From: Casuarina equisetifolia | Taxonomy: Eukaryota; Streptophyta; Magnoliopsida; Fagales; Casuarinaceae | Direction: 5' to 3' | Length of the DNA: 64,000 nucleotides | NCBI GenBank assembly: GCA_028551475.1 | Contig: CM052355.1 | Span: 12,016,129-12,080,128 of the forward strand | In this document: in pieces, positions 52,395 through 63,356 of the stretch | How positions within the stretch are numbered: the first letter of the stretch is position 1 | Layout: each line of letters starts with the position of its first letter | Notes under the pieces: model-generated | Seen by the model: only the letters and a program-made list of their open reading frames with translations | Databases searched by the model: none | Told to the model about the DNA's origin: nothing | Position numbers and translations under genes: made by a program

Positions 52395-53559
52395 GTGGGG
52401 AAGCTTGTCATTTTGGGCGTGTAGCGGCAAGTTCCCAAAGCTGGAGATAGTCAACGAAGAGATCGCGGGGATGGGACTCACTTGCACAATTTGGAACTGT
52501 TGGACATGAAATTGTAATGGCATGGAGACGACCAACTTTTGCAGCTACATTCATTCGATCCGAGTCCTGGGAGAGGCCATATTCGTTCCTAATTACCTCA
52601 AGATCGTCCACAGTTGCTTTCTGATTTACCGGACTGAAGAGATTAACATGATGGGGAGTCATAATAAAAGGCACCACGTAAGCGACTCACAAATTCTCCA
52701 TATTATCTGGTCTCACAAATTCTCCAACTCACCGGACTAAAACCCTAAGACACCATTAAAGATCGTCATAGAGCTAAGTTGAAGGATAGGAAAAGTTGAA
52801 CGCTTCAAAACTTTTATGCATCATTAGTTACAACTGGGTCATGGAAGGTAACATCCTTAGTCTAAAATATGCAATTATTTATAGAAAAAAAAAAGATTAT
52901 CTGTAACTATAGTGTAGAAATTGTGCAGAAAGTTGCTAAACATTAAAGAGCATTGGTGGCGAGGTGTTTCTATAAAAGGAAAAATATTGGTGTGGAGACT
53001 CACGAAAAAGAGCTTAAAAGAAAGATTGAAGTACAATGGTACGACAATTTAGACATTAGAGTTGCAATTGTGGCAAATAGACCTGGAATTCTAGACTTAT
53101 TATTGTGAAACTTTATTTAGCTTAACATTCTTGCATTTTATCAAGAGGCTAATCCAACGCTAGACAGCCAATTCAGACTTTATCACTTAAGTTTCTGACT
53201 ATACAACCTATGACTTAGTGGACTTTATCATTTTATCAAGGAGCTCATTGGCTTTATGATATTAAGCCAAGGATGTATGATCCCTTAAGGTGGAGTTTTA
53301 ATAAAGAAAACGCTTCTTTAATTTTTGACTAACTTTTAAGTTTTTTAACATAATATTAGATTTCATGTTGAATATGTTTCATCCCATATAATTTTAAATA
53401 TATTATCTATATGTGCAGGATAAAAATTTTATATTAAATATGTAATCTATTGTGGTGAAACTTATATTAATGAAATATTTTTTTAATTCTTGAGTTAATT
53501 TTTGAATTAGACTTTTTAATTTTTTGATAGTTTTGCATAACCATATATTAGTCTAAGCA
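52395..53559. other. 5' flank of the Nudix gene and AT-rich intergenic DNA
   Basis: From 52760 onward no gene is recognised. From about 53280 to 53560 the DNA resembles 54540-54830 (see the repeat entries). Confidence 0.55.
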
Positions 53560-53720
53560 TATGACCAAATGAAGTAAACATTTCTTAATATGGACAATTC
53601 ACTAGGTATTGTATTGACTATGTAAATGTTTCAACTTTGAGAATGTACTCCTAAGTTTTGCTTTTCAATTATTTGAGATGACAAAGTTATCAACTGCTAC
53701 ACAACCCACCGCTATATAGG
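53560..53720. repeat. diverged direct repeat, copy A1
   Basis: Matches 54825-54995 in the same orientation. Landmarks are AGCATATGACCAAAT / AGCATATGGCCAAAT, TTCAATTATTTGAGATGACA / TTCAATTATTTGTGATGACA and GTTATCAACTGCTACACA / GTTATCAATTGCTATACA. Confidence 0.75.
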
Positions 53721-53989
53721 AAGCTTCCTTAAGGTTAGCTACTACTTTAACTTTAATCACTAAAAATACTTTGAATTTTTGTATTTCTTCTTTTTTTATT
53801 TTTTAATCCTAACTCCTAGTCCTTTTATACAAAGATTATGTATTTCCTCTTCTATCCTGTAAAGTTCTTATAATGTTTATCTTTCTAAAATTTTATATCA
53901 TGACACATGTGTATGTGAAATCATGCGAGAAGGAAGATCTTTGGGTGGAAATGGTTGAATCTGGAAGGTTTTCCAAACGGTTTCCCATT

Positions 53990-54480
53990 GAGTTTTATAT
54001 AAGAAAACGGGTGAGGAAACGGTCCGACGTGCTAAATCCCGACCCGTGTTCCTTTAGAGGATCTGATCTGCTTTCTGGCCTAATTGTTTCTAAAAAACTG
54101 GTCCATCCTTTTTTGTTTGGGATTCTCTTTTCAGGTCCTTGGAGCTCAATAATTGACTTTTCTGATTTATAAGATCTCCCTTTACTCCGACACAATAGAA
54201 TGATTCCATGATTCTTTGATTTTTTATGATTCTAGATTCTTAAGACTACGAGACACCCCAGCAAAGAAAAAAGCACGTCCGTGGAAAAGGGAAGGGAGAG
54301 ATGAAAACTAACATGAGCCGATGATCAAGAGAACTACGAGGAAAATCATCTAATACGAAGCCTCCTCCATGTCGATGAGTTTCTATTTGGGTTGGGTTGG
54401 GTTGATGTATCGAGTTACTTGCATTGTAACGATGGAGCTTTTTAAGAAGATACTTATAGAGATATAAACTTATTATAGTA
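53990..54480. repeat. segmental duplication B1 (contains a defensin-like pseudogene)
   Basis: Resembles 58610-59400 in the same orientation: GTGAGGAAACGGTC (54011 / 58629), CTTTTCAGGTCC / CTTTCAGGTCC, TGACTTTTCTGATTTA, then GGGAGAGATGAAAACTAACA (54293 / 59235) and CGAGTTACTTG. About 300-400 bp present in B2 between these parts, including defensin-like exon 2, is missing here. Confidence 0.82.
54313..54370 (-). pseudogene. defensin-like gene relic, exon 1 only
   Basis: On the minus strand the signal-peptide exon (MIFLVVLLIIGS, ATG at 54349) and its GTTAGT donor are nearly identical to exon 1 of the intact gene at 58974-59291. The upstream ATG at 54370 runs into a stop after six codons. No cysteine-rich second exon is found in the following 400 bp, where the homologous sequence is deleted. 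Confidence 0.75.
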
Positions 54481-54824
54481 AGGATAAAGAAATACACAAA
54501 GAGCAAATGTATTTAGTTTCAAATATAGTAATATAAGTATATGTGTAGGACAAGAATCTCATATTGATTATGTGATCCTTTAAAGTGAAGTTTAAATAAA
54601 AAAATATTCTTTAAATCATTGAGTTAGCTTTTAGATTTTTTGTTATAATATCAAAGTCTAAATTGAATATGCTTTATCTTATGTAACATTGAGTCCAATA
54701 TCACTCTACTGTATATAAAATAAAAATTTCACATTAAGTATTTAATATATTATAGTAAACTTTTAATTCTTAAACTAATTTTTGGATTAAGTCCTTTAAA
54801 ATTTTTAACAATTTTTCATTACCA

Positions 54825-54995
54825 TGCAACAAGTTCAAGCATATGGCCAAATCAAATAACCTTAATTTGTATGAACAATTCAGTAGGCATTGTATTAACT
54901 ATGTACATGTCTGGACTCCAAAACTCGACTGAACTCCTGAGTTTTGTTTTTCAATTATTTGTGATGACATAGTTATCAATTGCTATACAGCCCAC
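54825..54995. repeat. diverged direct repeat, copy A2
   Basis: Second copy of 53560-53720. A 38-bp piece of it (GAACAATTCAGTAGGCATTG...) recurs almost unchanged at 55068-55105. Confidence 0.75.
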
Positions 54996-55105
54996 TAGGA
55001 ATTGATGGCAACCAAGGAGAACAATAGAATTAAAAATAACTGGTCCCACAGGAGGCTGAGGATGTGTGAACAATTCAGTAGGCATTGTATTAACTATGTA
55101 AATGT

Positions 55106-56115
55106 TTGCTTACACATAGTTACTAATAAATGTATAAGCAATCTGAAGAAGCCAGGAGGTAACCATCCAAGTTCAACAAGACAGGTTCGCGCTCCTCACC
55201 CTACCAGATGGGTTAGGCTTTTCCTGCAAAGATGAACCAAAGGCTGGGGAATGTGGGAGCAAGGTTAGGGTGATTGATGACTTGTCGTAGATTGGTTCTT
55301 AATTCCAGACTAGCTTGCTTTATGAAATTTCTTCTTGTTCAAAAATATAGTTCTTATGATTTATTTTGTAATATACATGTCCCCTTAAATAAATGTCCTA
55401 TTTTGGTTGTTTGCACAATCGTATAAAGTAAGAAACCATTATAAGACTAGGTCAGAAAGTTCAAAGTCTAGTTTCTGACAAAGAGATGCCTGTCATGCGC
55501 CACAAGTGAAAAAGGGAGCTCCAACTAGAACTTTTTTGTTGATATTCTCTTCTGAAAAATGTATCTTTTTTGGTCTATGATTCAAGAATTAACCGAGCAT
55601 TTAGTGTTGCCCTCCACAAGCTCCACAACAAACTGAATATTAGCACAGATGCCACTTTTTGGCAACTCCAGTGGATTTAGAAACAGCTTAGCTAAACAGA
55701 GTCCCCTCTTTGTTCTTTCTTGTTTTTGATTCTAATCGAAGAGCATTGGCTGCAGGCCGCTGGGCATGGTGGTAGTTGGAGCAATAAACAAAAGAACGGC
55801 GACTGAATAAATACCCTACCTCACTGGTCCCCAGGTGGTGGTATCGTAAACCTCAATTCAAACAAGAGTTCAGGTCATTTCCAGCAGATTACTCTTTTAT
55901 CTCGTGCCTGGCTTAGGATATGGTTTAGATTCAGTCAGGAACATTAAAAGGGCAACAAGAACAGTTCGAAACGTAAGCTAAACGCTATTTTTATTTGATC
56001 GCCTTGTTCACACTAAAAAGAAATCCTAGTTCGCTACATGTTCTCAAACACAGCCGTATAGGTTATGGGTTTGTAATGAAGGGATCTTGGATTTGGAAGG
56101 CAGTCCGGCGTGGGT
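55106..56115. other. intergenic stretch, no gene recognised
   Basis: 3' flank of the defensin-like gene at 56116-56452. The sequence around 55140-55240 is open in one frame but has no motif. Confidence 0.5.
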
Positions 56116-56452
56116 TTAATTTCCCGGCAGGGGAGCGTTGGCCGGAGGCGTATTATTGCAACGTTCGCATATGCAATAACCATCAACACAGCAGTTGGGA
56201 TATCCCTGACACACACTCCAGCAATTCAGCATTCGGGGACACCGAAAGGGTCCTCTCGCTTCACCTGCCGGCACCCTCCAGAACGGAACGCCTGTTCAAT
56301 TGTGCAATACTTGTCACGCATGCAACGGATAATCCAACAGATGTAGCACGCCTGCCTAAGCACGAGAGAGATAGAGAGGGAAAGAGAGGCTAACCAGATG
56401 TGATAACCAAAAGGATGACCAAGAAAGCCAACTGGGATGCAATTTTCGCCAT
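56116..56452 (-). CDS. secreted eight-cysteine defensin-like peptide, two exons
   Basis: Exon 1 (56452-56395) encodes MAKIASQLAFLVILLVITS, a classic signal peptide. A 130-bp GT-AG intron in phase 1 follows, and exon 2 (56264-56116) completes a 68-residue precursor. The mature part has eight Cys spaced C-x5-C-x3-C-x5-CC-x4-C-x-C-x2-C (residues 28 to 55), including CWSVC, GYPNCC and GYCIC. It therefore shows the CxxxC, GxC and CxC elements of the cysteine-stabilised alpha-beta fold, and ends in a Pro-rich tail (TPPANAPLPGN). A single phase-1 intron after the signal peptide is typical of plant DEFL genes. A TATA-like CTATAAGT lies about 75 bp upstream. The role (defence, pollen or developmental signalling) cannot be assigned from sequence. 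The frames continue cleanly across the splice, which argues against chance. Confidence 0.72.
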
Positions 56453-56526
56453 TTCCGACCCGAAGCTGAAACTGTGGGGCTTTGGTGTACTTCTGAAACG
56501 TACTCCTGAAGGTGGTCCAGGGAAAA

Positions 56527-56533
56527 CTTATAG
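56527..56533 (-). promoter_or_regulatory. TATA-like box of the 56-kb defensin-like gene
   Basis: The minus strand reads CTATAAG about 75 bp upstream of the ATG at 56452. Confidence 0.5.
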
Positions 56534-58973
56534 AGGAGGTCGAGTCTGAGTTAGGTGCGGCTGAAATGGATTGAGTGACCGGGCGTGAAACTGGCTAAAA
56601 CAGGGGAGCGCCTTCCTATCTTTAGAACGTTTTAAGCAGAGTATTTTGGGCTACTACGAAGGGTTGTTTTCATCAAGGAAAACGAACCCTACAGAAATAG
56701 AGTTACAACAAAAGTCTGCCCCCTTCTCCCACCCCTCCCTTCCTTATAAGCTGCTTACCACTTGCGGGCGACACCAATTTGTAACGTAAATTGATACTTT
56801 CACAAATTTTAGTTTTATAAATTTGGAATATAAAATTTTCATTTGGAGGGAAAAAAAAAAAAGAAGATTCAGTCTAAATAGTTTGGTTGTTATTGCTAAA
56901 ATACATAAAAGAAAAGATTTCATCAACTAGATAAATAAAACTTATAAATTATAATAAATTATTGTAAAAATTTTGAAATTTACATGTTTGAGTCTAAATG
57001 ATGATGTTATAATTAAATAATCTTGTAATTTTTTACATTGATATATAATTCTTGATCTTTTAAAAAAAATATATTTTTAACACTTCATTACACATTAAAC
57101 ATACATTAAAGTCAAATTAAACAGGACATAATGAATAGGTCAAAGTGGAGTGGGAATACCCCAAATACTGCCAAAGTTATACTTCGTTTCTCATCAGCGT
57201 CCGCGCAGGCAGACACTGAGAGTCTGAGACCACACTTGGAGACTTCTTCTGGTTTAGTACAAGATCTTTGGTTTACATCATGTCTGCTTATCTTCTTTAC
57301 AAGGCAAGCAAATCTTGTAGTGTCAGATGTTTTAAACGGCAAGAAATTAATCAACCACCCGAAGGCTGTTCCTTAACCAAGACAACCGCGAGAAAGATAA
57401 ACTTTCCCTTTTACCATTCTGTTCTAAGCCACTTGGCCAATGCACTCCCTTGGCCAAAGCTCCCAATATGGCCTTTCATTTTCCTTTAGAATTGATTCCG
57501 AATGTGTCTTTAATCTCTCGGACGCTCCTTCTGAATCAAAACGCTCCTCCATTAATGTAAAGACATAAATCTTATAGACTTTAGAACAATATAATTACAA
57601 GCGGCGTAACGTTTACATTCATCTTCTCTTGCCTCTACTCTATTGCCAAAATGCACCGTTCTGCTGTTGAGTTAATTATTTGGTCAAATGGCCCTCGTGG
57701 CATGGGTCATAAAAATTAAGTCACAAGACGCTCCTGAAGATTCAAAGGTCATCCATTTCGAAATTTCGGCTGTCTCTCCATAGCCGTTTGGATCTTTCAT
57801 TAATTTTTGTTGCAGGTTCCTGGGTGAGTTCACAACGGCCTTCTTCTTTATTCTTGATTAGTTCTTTTGTAACACTAAAACTTTTTAGAACAAATTGTTT
57901 CCAAATATTTCTTAACAATGAAAATTTGTTTTCCATTTTTCAAATGTTGTTTGTAAATACAAGTTTTTGCATGTATAGCAACCTGACTGAGTTATAGTCT
58001 TATGAGACGAATTACGGTGACATGTGTAGTTGCTGTCAAAGGCTTATGTTACAAGATTTATTCATAAATGTTTTCGGTTTGTAGTGTCTCCAATGGCCCC
58101 TGTTATGCTGTTTAGTAATAGCCTCATGTAGAAGTTGTAACTTATCTTAATGTTATCTTATGATTTTAGTTAGCATATTAGGAGATTGTGATTTAAAGAT
58201 ATCAATTATAAGTCATTGTTTTGTCACTTTTAAATATTTTCACTTAATTAATTATGAACTGTCAATAAGTATCTAGTTTATTTAAAAATAAGTATTATAT
58301 GAAATCTTACTATTTTAGATTTAACATTCAAATATGAGTTTGGGGCATGTGTTTAAAAAAAAAAAAGAAAAAACTAAATTGTGCAATGATTTCTATTTGA
58401 CTAAAAAATTTTTGTAAGATTTTTGTCTAAAAATTTTATATAAATTTGAGGTAACTTTGTCAATTCATGAATGCTAGTTTAATGAATTGAAAGATCATGA
58501 GAATTGGGTTTCATGTCTATGCCTTTGGTTTTTATCATAATTTAGATGGCGTCTTCTAATTAGGATCATTAATTGAAATAAGATAATTTGGCTTGAAGTT
58601 AAAACGACTAGAGGATTTTTCAAACAAGTGAGGAAACGGTCTCATGGTTTAAATCCTTATCCGTTTTCTCTTAGAAGATCTGATTCCTTTTCTGGCCCAA
58701 TCTTTTTCTTTAAGACCCAGTCCATCCTTTCTTGTTTGGGCTTCTCCTTTCAGGTCCTTTGGGTTGACTTTTCTGATTTAAAAGAGTTCAAAATGAGTAG
58801 CATAATACAACATCTAGGTAATCAATAAAGAGCAAGAAATTTCCAACACTAGTTTGGTTTAGTAATTCTTATGGCACTCGAATGCTTATTTAACGATGTT
58901 ATTTTGTTAGACTGAAGCATACAATAACAATATGCATTCCTGCTCAGTCTTGTGCTCCTGCATTGTCGATTGA
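56534..58973. other. intergenic stretch, no gene recognised
   Basis: Mostly AT-rich; frames around 57112-57489 and 57742-57936 have no motif. From 58610 it becomes segmental duplication B2. Confidence 0.5.
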
Positions 58974-59291
58974 TCACATCGTCGGACAAACGCACAAAAG
59001 CTTAACACAATAGCACAGCTTGCATTTAGGGCCACAAGCTTTATAGCAGTCTGCAGCCACATGACATCCTCCTTGGACAATGTAATCTGGTACCTCCTTC
59101 GCTTCGGCAGCCATCCCTGTTCCTACAATCAGCTTTTGTCAAATTTTTGTCTCAAGAAGAAAAACAGTATACTTCCATTGTCATACATAGAGCAGCAAAT
59201 TTTGACAGAAAAAAGTACATTTGTGAGAAAGAGAAGGGAGAGATGAAAACTAACATGAACCGATGATCAAGAGAACCACAAGGAAAATCAT
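58974..59291 (-). CDS. secreted eight-cysteine defensin-like peptide, two exons
   Basis: Exon 1 (59291-59255) encodes MIFLVVLLIIGS. A 138-bp GT-AG intron (phase 1) leads to exon 2 (59116-58974), giving 59 residues. The signal peptide is completed by WMAAEA at the start of exon 2, and the mature region begins KEVPDYIVQGG. The eight Cys are spaced C-x5-C-x3-C-x3-C-x2-C-x-C-x4-C-x-C (residues 30-56), compatible with a defensin-like fold. The nearer acceptor GTAG at 59122 would create a stop, so the CAG at 59117-59119 is chosen. Upstream of the ATG the frame is open to a GTG where the 54-kb relic has ATG, suggesting the ancestral start was seven codons earlier. A TATA box lies about 70 bp upstream. 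Confidence 0.68.
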
Positions 59292-59360
59292 CCTATGCGA
59301 AGCCTTCTCCACGTCGCTGTCTCAGTTGGGTTGATCTATCGAGTTACTTGGACTATAATG

Positions 59361-59368
59361 ATTTATAA
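59361..59368 (-). promoter_or_regulatory. TATA box of the 59-kb defensin-like gene
   Basis: The minus strand reads TTATAAAT about 70 bp upstream of the ATG at 59291. Confidence 0.55.
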
Positions 59369-59400
59369 GGCTAAGGAAATGCAGGAAGAGCAGGTGCATT

Positions 59401-60620
59401 TAATTCCAAATCTACCGATATTTCCTCGAAATTAATTGAACAATATGGAAGATGGGTACCTCTTTGACCTCTAAAGAAGCTGCGGAAGTCATGATTTTAG
59501 AGATGTTATATGATGAATCTTGTCTCATGAGATGTGATTGTACATAGACGTCCTACATTCTCTCCAGTAAATCCATTTCTCTTCTTTAAAGCAAACATGA
59601 AGGCACATATGGTATGAAAATTGTTTGGCTCTTGTTAGCTCTAATTATCTTTCCTTATAAGCTCTGATTCTTTTCAGCTTAATATGACAGCATCAATAGC
59701 ATTGTTATTGGCTTCTCTATTTTTAAAATTAAAAGAAATGCTTTACAACTAACGTTACAACACTAAAATTATTTTCTTTTATCACTTTTCATTAGTAGTA
59801 TTTAATTGAATCTTTAGAACCAAATTCAAACTTCTTTACTATTGAAGATCCAATGTCAATATTCTTAATTATTCTCCCACATTATGTGAAATATTTATAT
59901 TTTAAAAAATAAAATTTATACAAATAAAAATTATTTTTGTCATTATATTATTTCCTTTCTCATATATACATCATTATATTATAAGTAGACCTAATTATTT
60001 TAGGTCATACTTACTTTTCTCGTGAATACGGAAGTTTTTCCATATCTTATGTTTTCTACTATTCACTTCCGGTATTAAGAGCCTTCGTTTTTCTTCCCTT
60101 GGCCTAAACCTTCTGTAATTTTTTTTCTCTTCCCTTTTCTCCAATTTAATCATCACGGTTTCCTTCCCTTTCACCTAAAATCCTTTTCTCTTTCATTGTC
60201 TTGTCTAAGTTTCATCTTTGGAACCGTAACACACCTTTACGTTTTCCTTCCTTTCACCTAAAAGCTTTTTTTTTTTTTTTCTCTTTCCTTGGAACCCGTA
60301 AACAACCTTTACATTTGCCTTCCTTTTCACCTAAAAGCCTTTCTCTTTCCTTGGAACCCGTAAACCATTTTTTTTTCCTTTGGCTAAAGTTTTTTTTTCT
60401 TTCCTTTTTGACCAGTTTCCTTCCTTGGAATTCACACAACACCCTTTTGCTTCTCTTGGCTTAACGTTTACACCATTTTTCCTGTTGTCGTATTTTTTTC
60501 TTTGGTCTGGTTTCATTTCTTGGAACCGGCAGATCAAGTTAGAATCCTTTGGCTCGGCAAATCCGTTTCCTTCACCTCTTTTTTAATCAAACCGCAAACA
60601 CCTTACCTTCATCCCTTTAT
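59401..60620. other. AT-rich then CT-rich sequence upstream of the copia element
   Basis: No gene. From about 60060 the plus strand is strongly pyrimidine-rich. This part may be the leader or LTR of the copia element, but no LTR pair or primer-binding site was found. Confidence 0.45.
60161..60440. repeat. pyrimidine-rich tandem repeat, about 75-82-bp period
   Basis: TTCCTTCCTTTCACCTAAAA-type segments recur at 60161, 60243 and 60318. CCTTGGAACCCGTAAAC recurs at 60287 and 60348, with a weaker form (TTTGGAACCGTAACAC) at 60217. Confidence 0.75.
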
Positions 60621-61009
60621 CTTATCATGTCTACGGACTGATCAGCCCCTTGTTGAAGATTGGAAGGAAGACTCAAGTCCTCCCATCACCAGCGTTCCTC
60701 AATCTAGCTTACACCCTTTTGGGCTAGATCCGACTTTGTCTGTGCCCTCACCTGGGCCGATTATTTCTCTTGTCATGGACTTGGCCCATCCTGGGGTCGG
60801 GCCTTATGCTAGTCTCCATCTGGGTCTTATGTCAGGTTGGGTTCCTTCCGAGTCAGGTTTTCAGCCAAGCTCCACCCCGCCTCTAGGTTTTGGGAATGCT
60901 TCATCGGGTTTCAGGATTCCAGATCCCCCACCTGGTTAGCAACCTATTTGGGTTACGTTATTTCGGTGCTCCTCATGGCTGCCCCTAGCTCGGCGACCCA
61001 TTATTCACC

Positions 61010-63340
61010 AGTGCTGCTGACTGTCTTGAACTCCAACTTGTTGCTTAACAGCTTTTTGGACAATTTGATTACTTTTCATAGGCCAGAGATTTTCGTCGAG
61101 CACTTGTTACCAAGGATAAGAGTCATTCATTGATGGTTCCTTCCCTTGCCTAACAGATGAATGGCTAGCTTGTTACTGGCGCTAATGTAACCAGCTTGTT
61201 CAGTCATGGATTGGCGATTGTCTTACCAAGGATGTCTCCGCCGGCCTTCCCTACACTGATGATGCTAAATGCATGTGGGATAACCTTGCTGAGATGTATG
61301 GCAAGATCAATCGTGCCAAGCGTTTCTCCCTCATTCAAGTAGAGAGCGAATTGAAACAAGGAGATCTTTCAGTTACCGCCTGTTTCAATCGCCTATTTGC
61401 CATTTGGAACGAACTCGACGCTGCCGAAGAACCTCTCATTGGGCTAGATTCTACACTTCAACAATATCAAAGAATCAAGGAAAGCACACGGATCACATGG
61501 TTCTTGCTTATTTTAAATGATTCTTACTTACCTTTGCGTTCTCAAATCCTTGCAATGGAACCCGAGCCCTCTCTTCACCGGATCTTCTTCCTGGCAGTAC
61601 AAGAGGAGAATCAAAGGCTTGCTAGCTCTAAATATCTCCGTGTAGGAGACTCGGTAGTGCTAGCTTCTCGTGCTACATCTACTTAGTGCAACCTCATAGC
61701 TGCACAAGCCCTAAGAGGCGGCCCCCTTTCTCAATTAGGGCTTTTGCCCACTGGCCCTCCTTTTAGATCCAACAGCCAGTATTCTGATCCTAAATCTGAT
61801 GGGCCAGCATTCTCCTTACCTGCAACCCTTTTGGGCGGCTCACATACTGCCACTTTAGCTCTAGTCTTTAAGTCAGCTAAGTCCACTGGATCAACCTCTA
61901 ATCGTGGCAATTATAATGGTAAATATTATGATTATTGTAAACGCAAATACCACACTCGGGACACTTGTTGGGAACTCCATGGTAAGCCTGCCACCCAAGA
62001 TTCTAAGGCTCGCGATGTTTCCACCAATCAAGTTTGTTCTGTAGCTATTAAACCTTTACATCCGACCCTTTCTGATGATCAATTCCAGAATATCATGTTT
62101 GCTATTAATCAGCTTGGTGCTTCAGATAAATCAGTCGGTTTTGCAGGTACTTCTTTTTGTTTCATGAATACTTTTTTGACTAACTGTTGGATTATTGATT
62201 CAGGAGCCAGTGATCACATTGTCTGCAATGACTGCCTCTTTGCCTCTACCTTTCCTTTACCAAAGCCTCCTATTTCCGTCCAATTACCCAATGGCACTGT
62301 TACTCCCGTTACCAAAATTGGAATTGTTTCCCTTAGCCCCTCCATTACCCTCCATAATGTCCTCTTCGTCCTCACTTTTCAATTCAACCTCATTTCTGTC
62401 TCCAAAGTTTGCCTTGACAATTCTTGTCGAGTTACTTTTGATACTGACATTTGTCTTTTTCAGGCCAGTCCAACTGGAACACTGATGGGCTTAGGTAGCG
62501 TTCATAATGGGCTTTATTTTTGGACTCCACTTTCCCCACTTTTCAATTCAAAATCTTATATTTCAATTCCTCAAAGTTCCTATTATAATTCTAGTTTTCA
62601 TAATAATAAAGTTTATCTTTTTCATCAATGATTGGGTCATAGTGCATCTTTTCCCTCACCTACTTGCCCTGTTTGTCCTTTAGCCAAACAGTCTTGTAAC
62701 CCATTCCTTTCCAGTTCCTCTTGGGCTTCTTCTCCTTTCTCCTTTCTCCATCTTGATGTCTAGGGTCCTTATCACACCCTTCATCGCGATGGTTCCCGTT
62801 TCTTTCTCACCATTGTTGATGATTTTTCTCGTAGCACTTGAGTTTTCTTGATGACTTATAAGAGTCAAACTCTACCTATTCTTACTCATTTTCAACGTTT
62901 TGTACAAACTCAATTCAAGACCTCTATCTAGTGTTTGCGTTTCGACAATGTTCGTGATTTCTTTAATCACGAATGTTCCTCATACCTTTCCTCTCATGGC
63001 ATCCTTCATGAGAGTTCTTGTCCTTATACAACTCAACAAAATGAGGTGGTTAAGCGTAAACACCGTCACCTCCTTGAAGTTGCTCGTGCCCTTAAATATC
63101 AGGCTTCCATTCTTGACTATTTTTGGGGCGATTGTGTGGTCACTGCAGCCTACCTGATCAATAGGATGCTGACTCTCATACTTGATGAGCGAACCCCCTT
63201 TGAGATTCTTTTTGGGAAGCCCCCAGATATCAGTCATTTTCGGGTCTTTGGCTGTTTATGTTATGCTGTTACTGTTGGTGTTCAGAACAAGTTTAGCCCT
63301 CATGTTACTCGTTGTGTTTTCATGGGCTATCCTTTTCTTC
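61010..63340 (+). pseudogene. copia gag-protease-integrase remnant
   Basis: Gag (61273-61683) has FSLIQVESELKQGDLSVTAC and NRLFAIWNELD. The zinc knuckle at about 61930-61980 reads DYCKRKYHTRDTCWELHG, with the first Cys replaced by Tyr. The protease active site is WIIDSGASDHIVCN (62189-62230). The pre-integrase His motif reads FHQ, stop, LGHS at 62629-62640. In the integrase core the first Asp is in HLDV followed by a stop (62753-62763), the second lies in RFDNVRDF (62938-62961), and the position of the catalytic Glu is Lys (NEVVKRKHRHLLE, about 63040-63075). KFSPHVTRCVFMGY then loses frame. Confidence 0.9.
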
Positions 63341-63356
63341 ATAAGGTTATTGGGTT

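Larger units (their letters stand above)
58610..59400. repeat. segmental duplication B2 (contains an intact defensin-like gene)
   Basis: Partner of 53990-54480 about 4.6 kb away in direct orientation. It retains the central section that B1 lacks. Confidence 0.82.

Noticed and set aside
52395..52535. Upstream extension of the mitochondrial-type Nudix frame
   Set aside because: The frame is open, but the sequence is unlike family N-termini, and the ATG at 52394 gives a good presequence.
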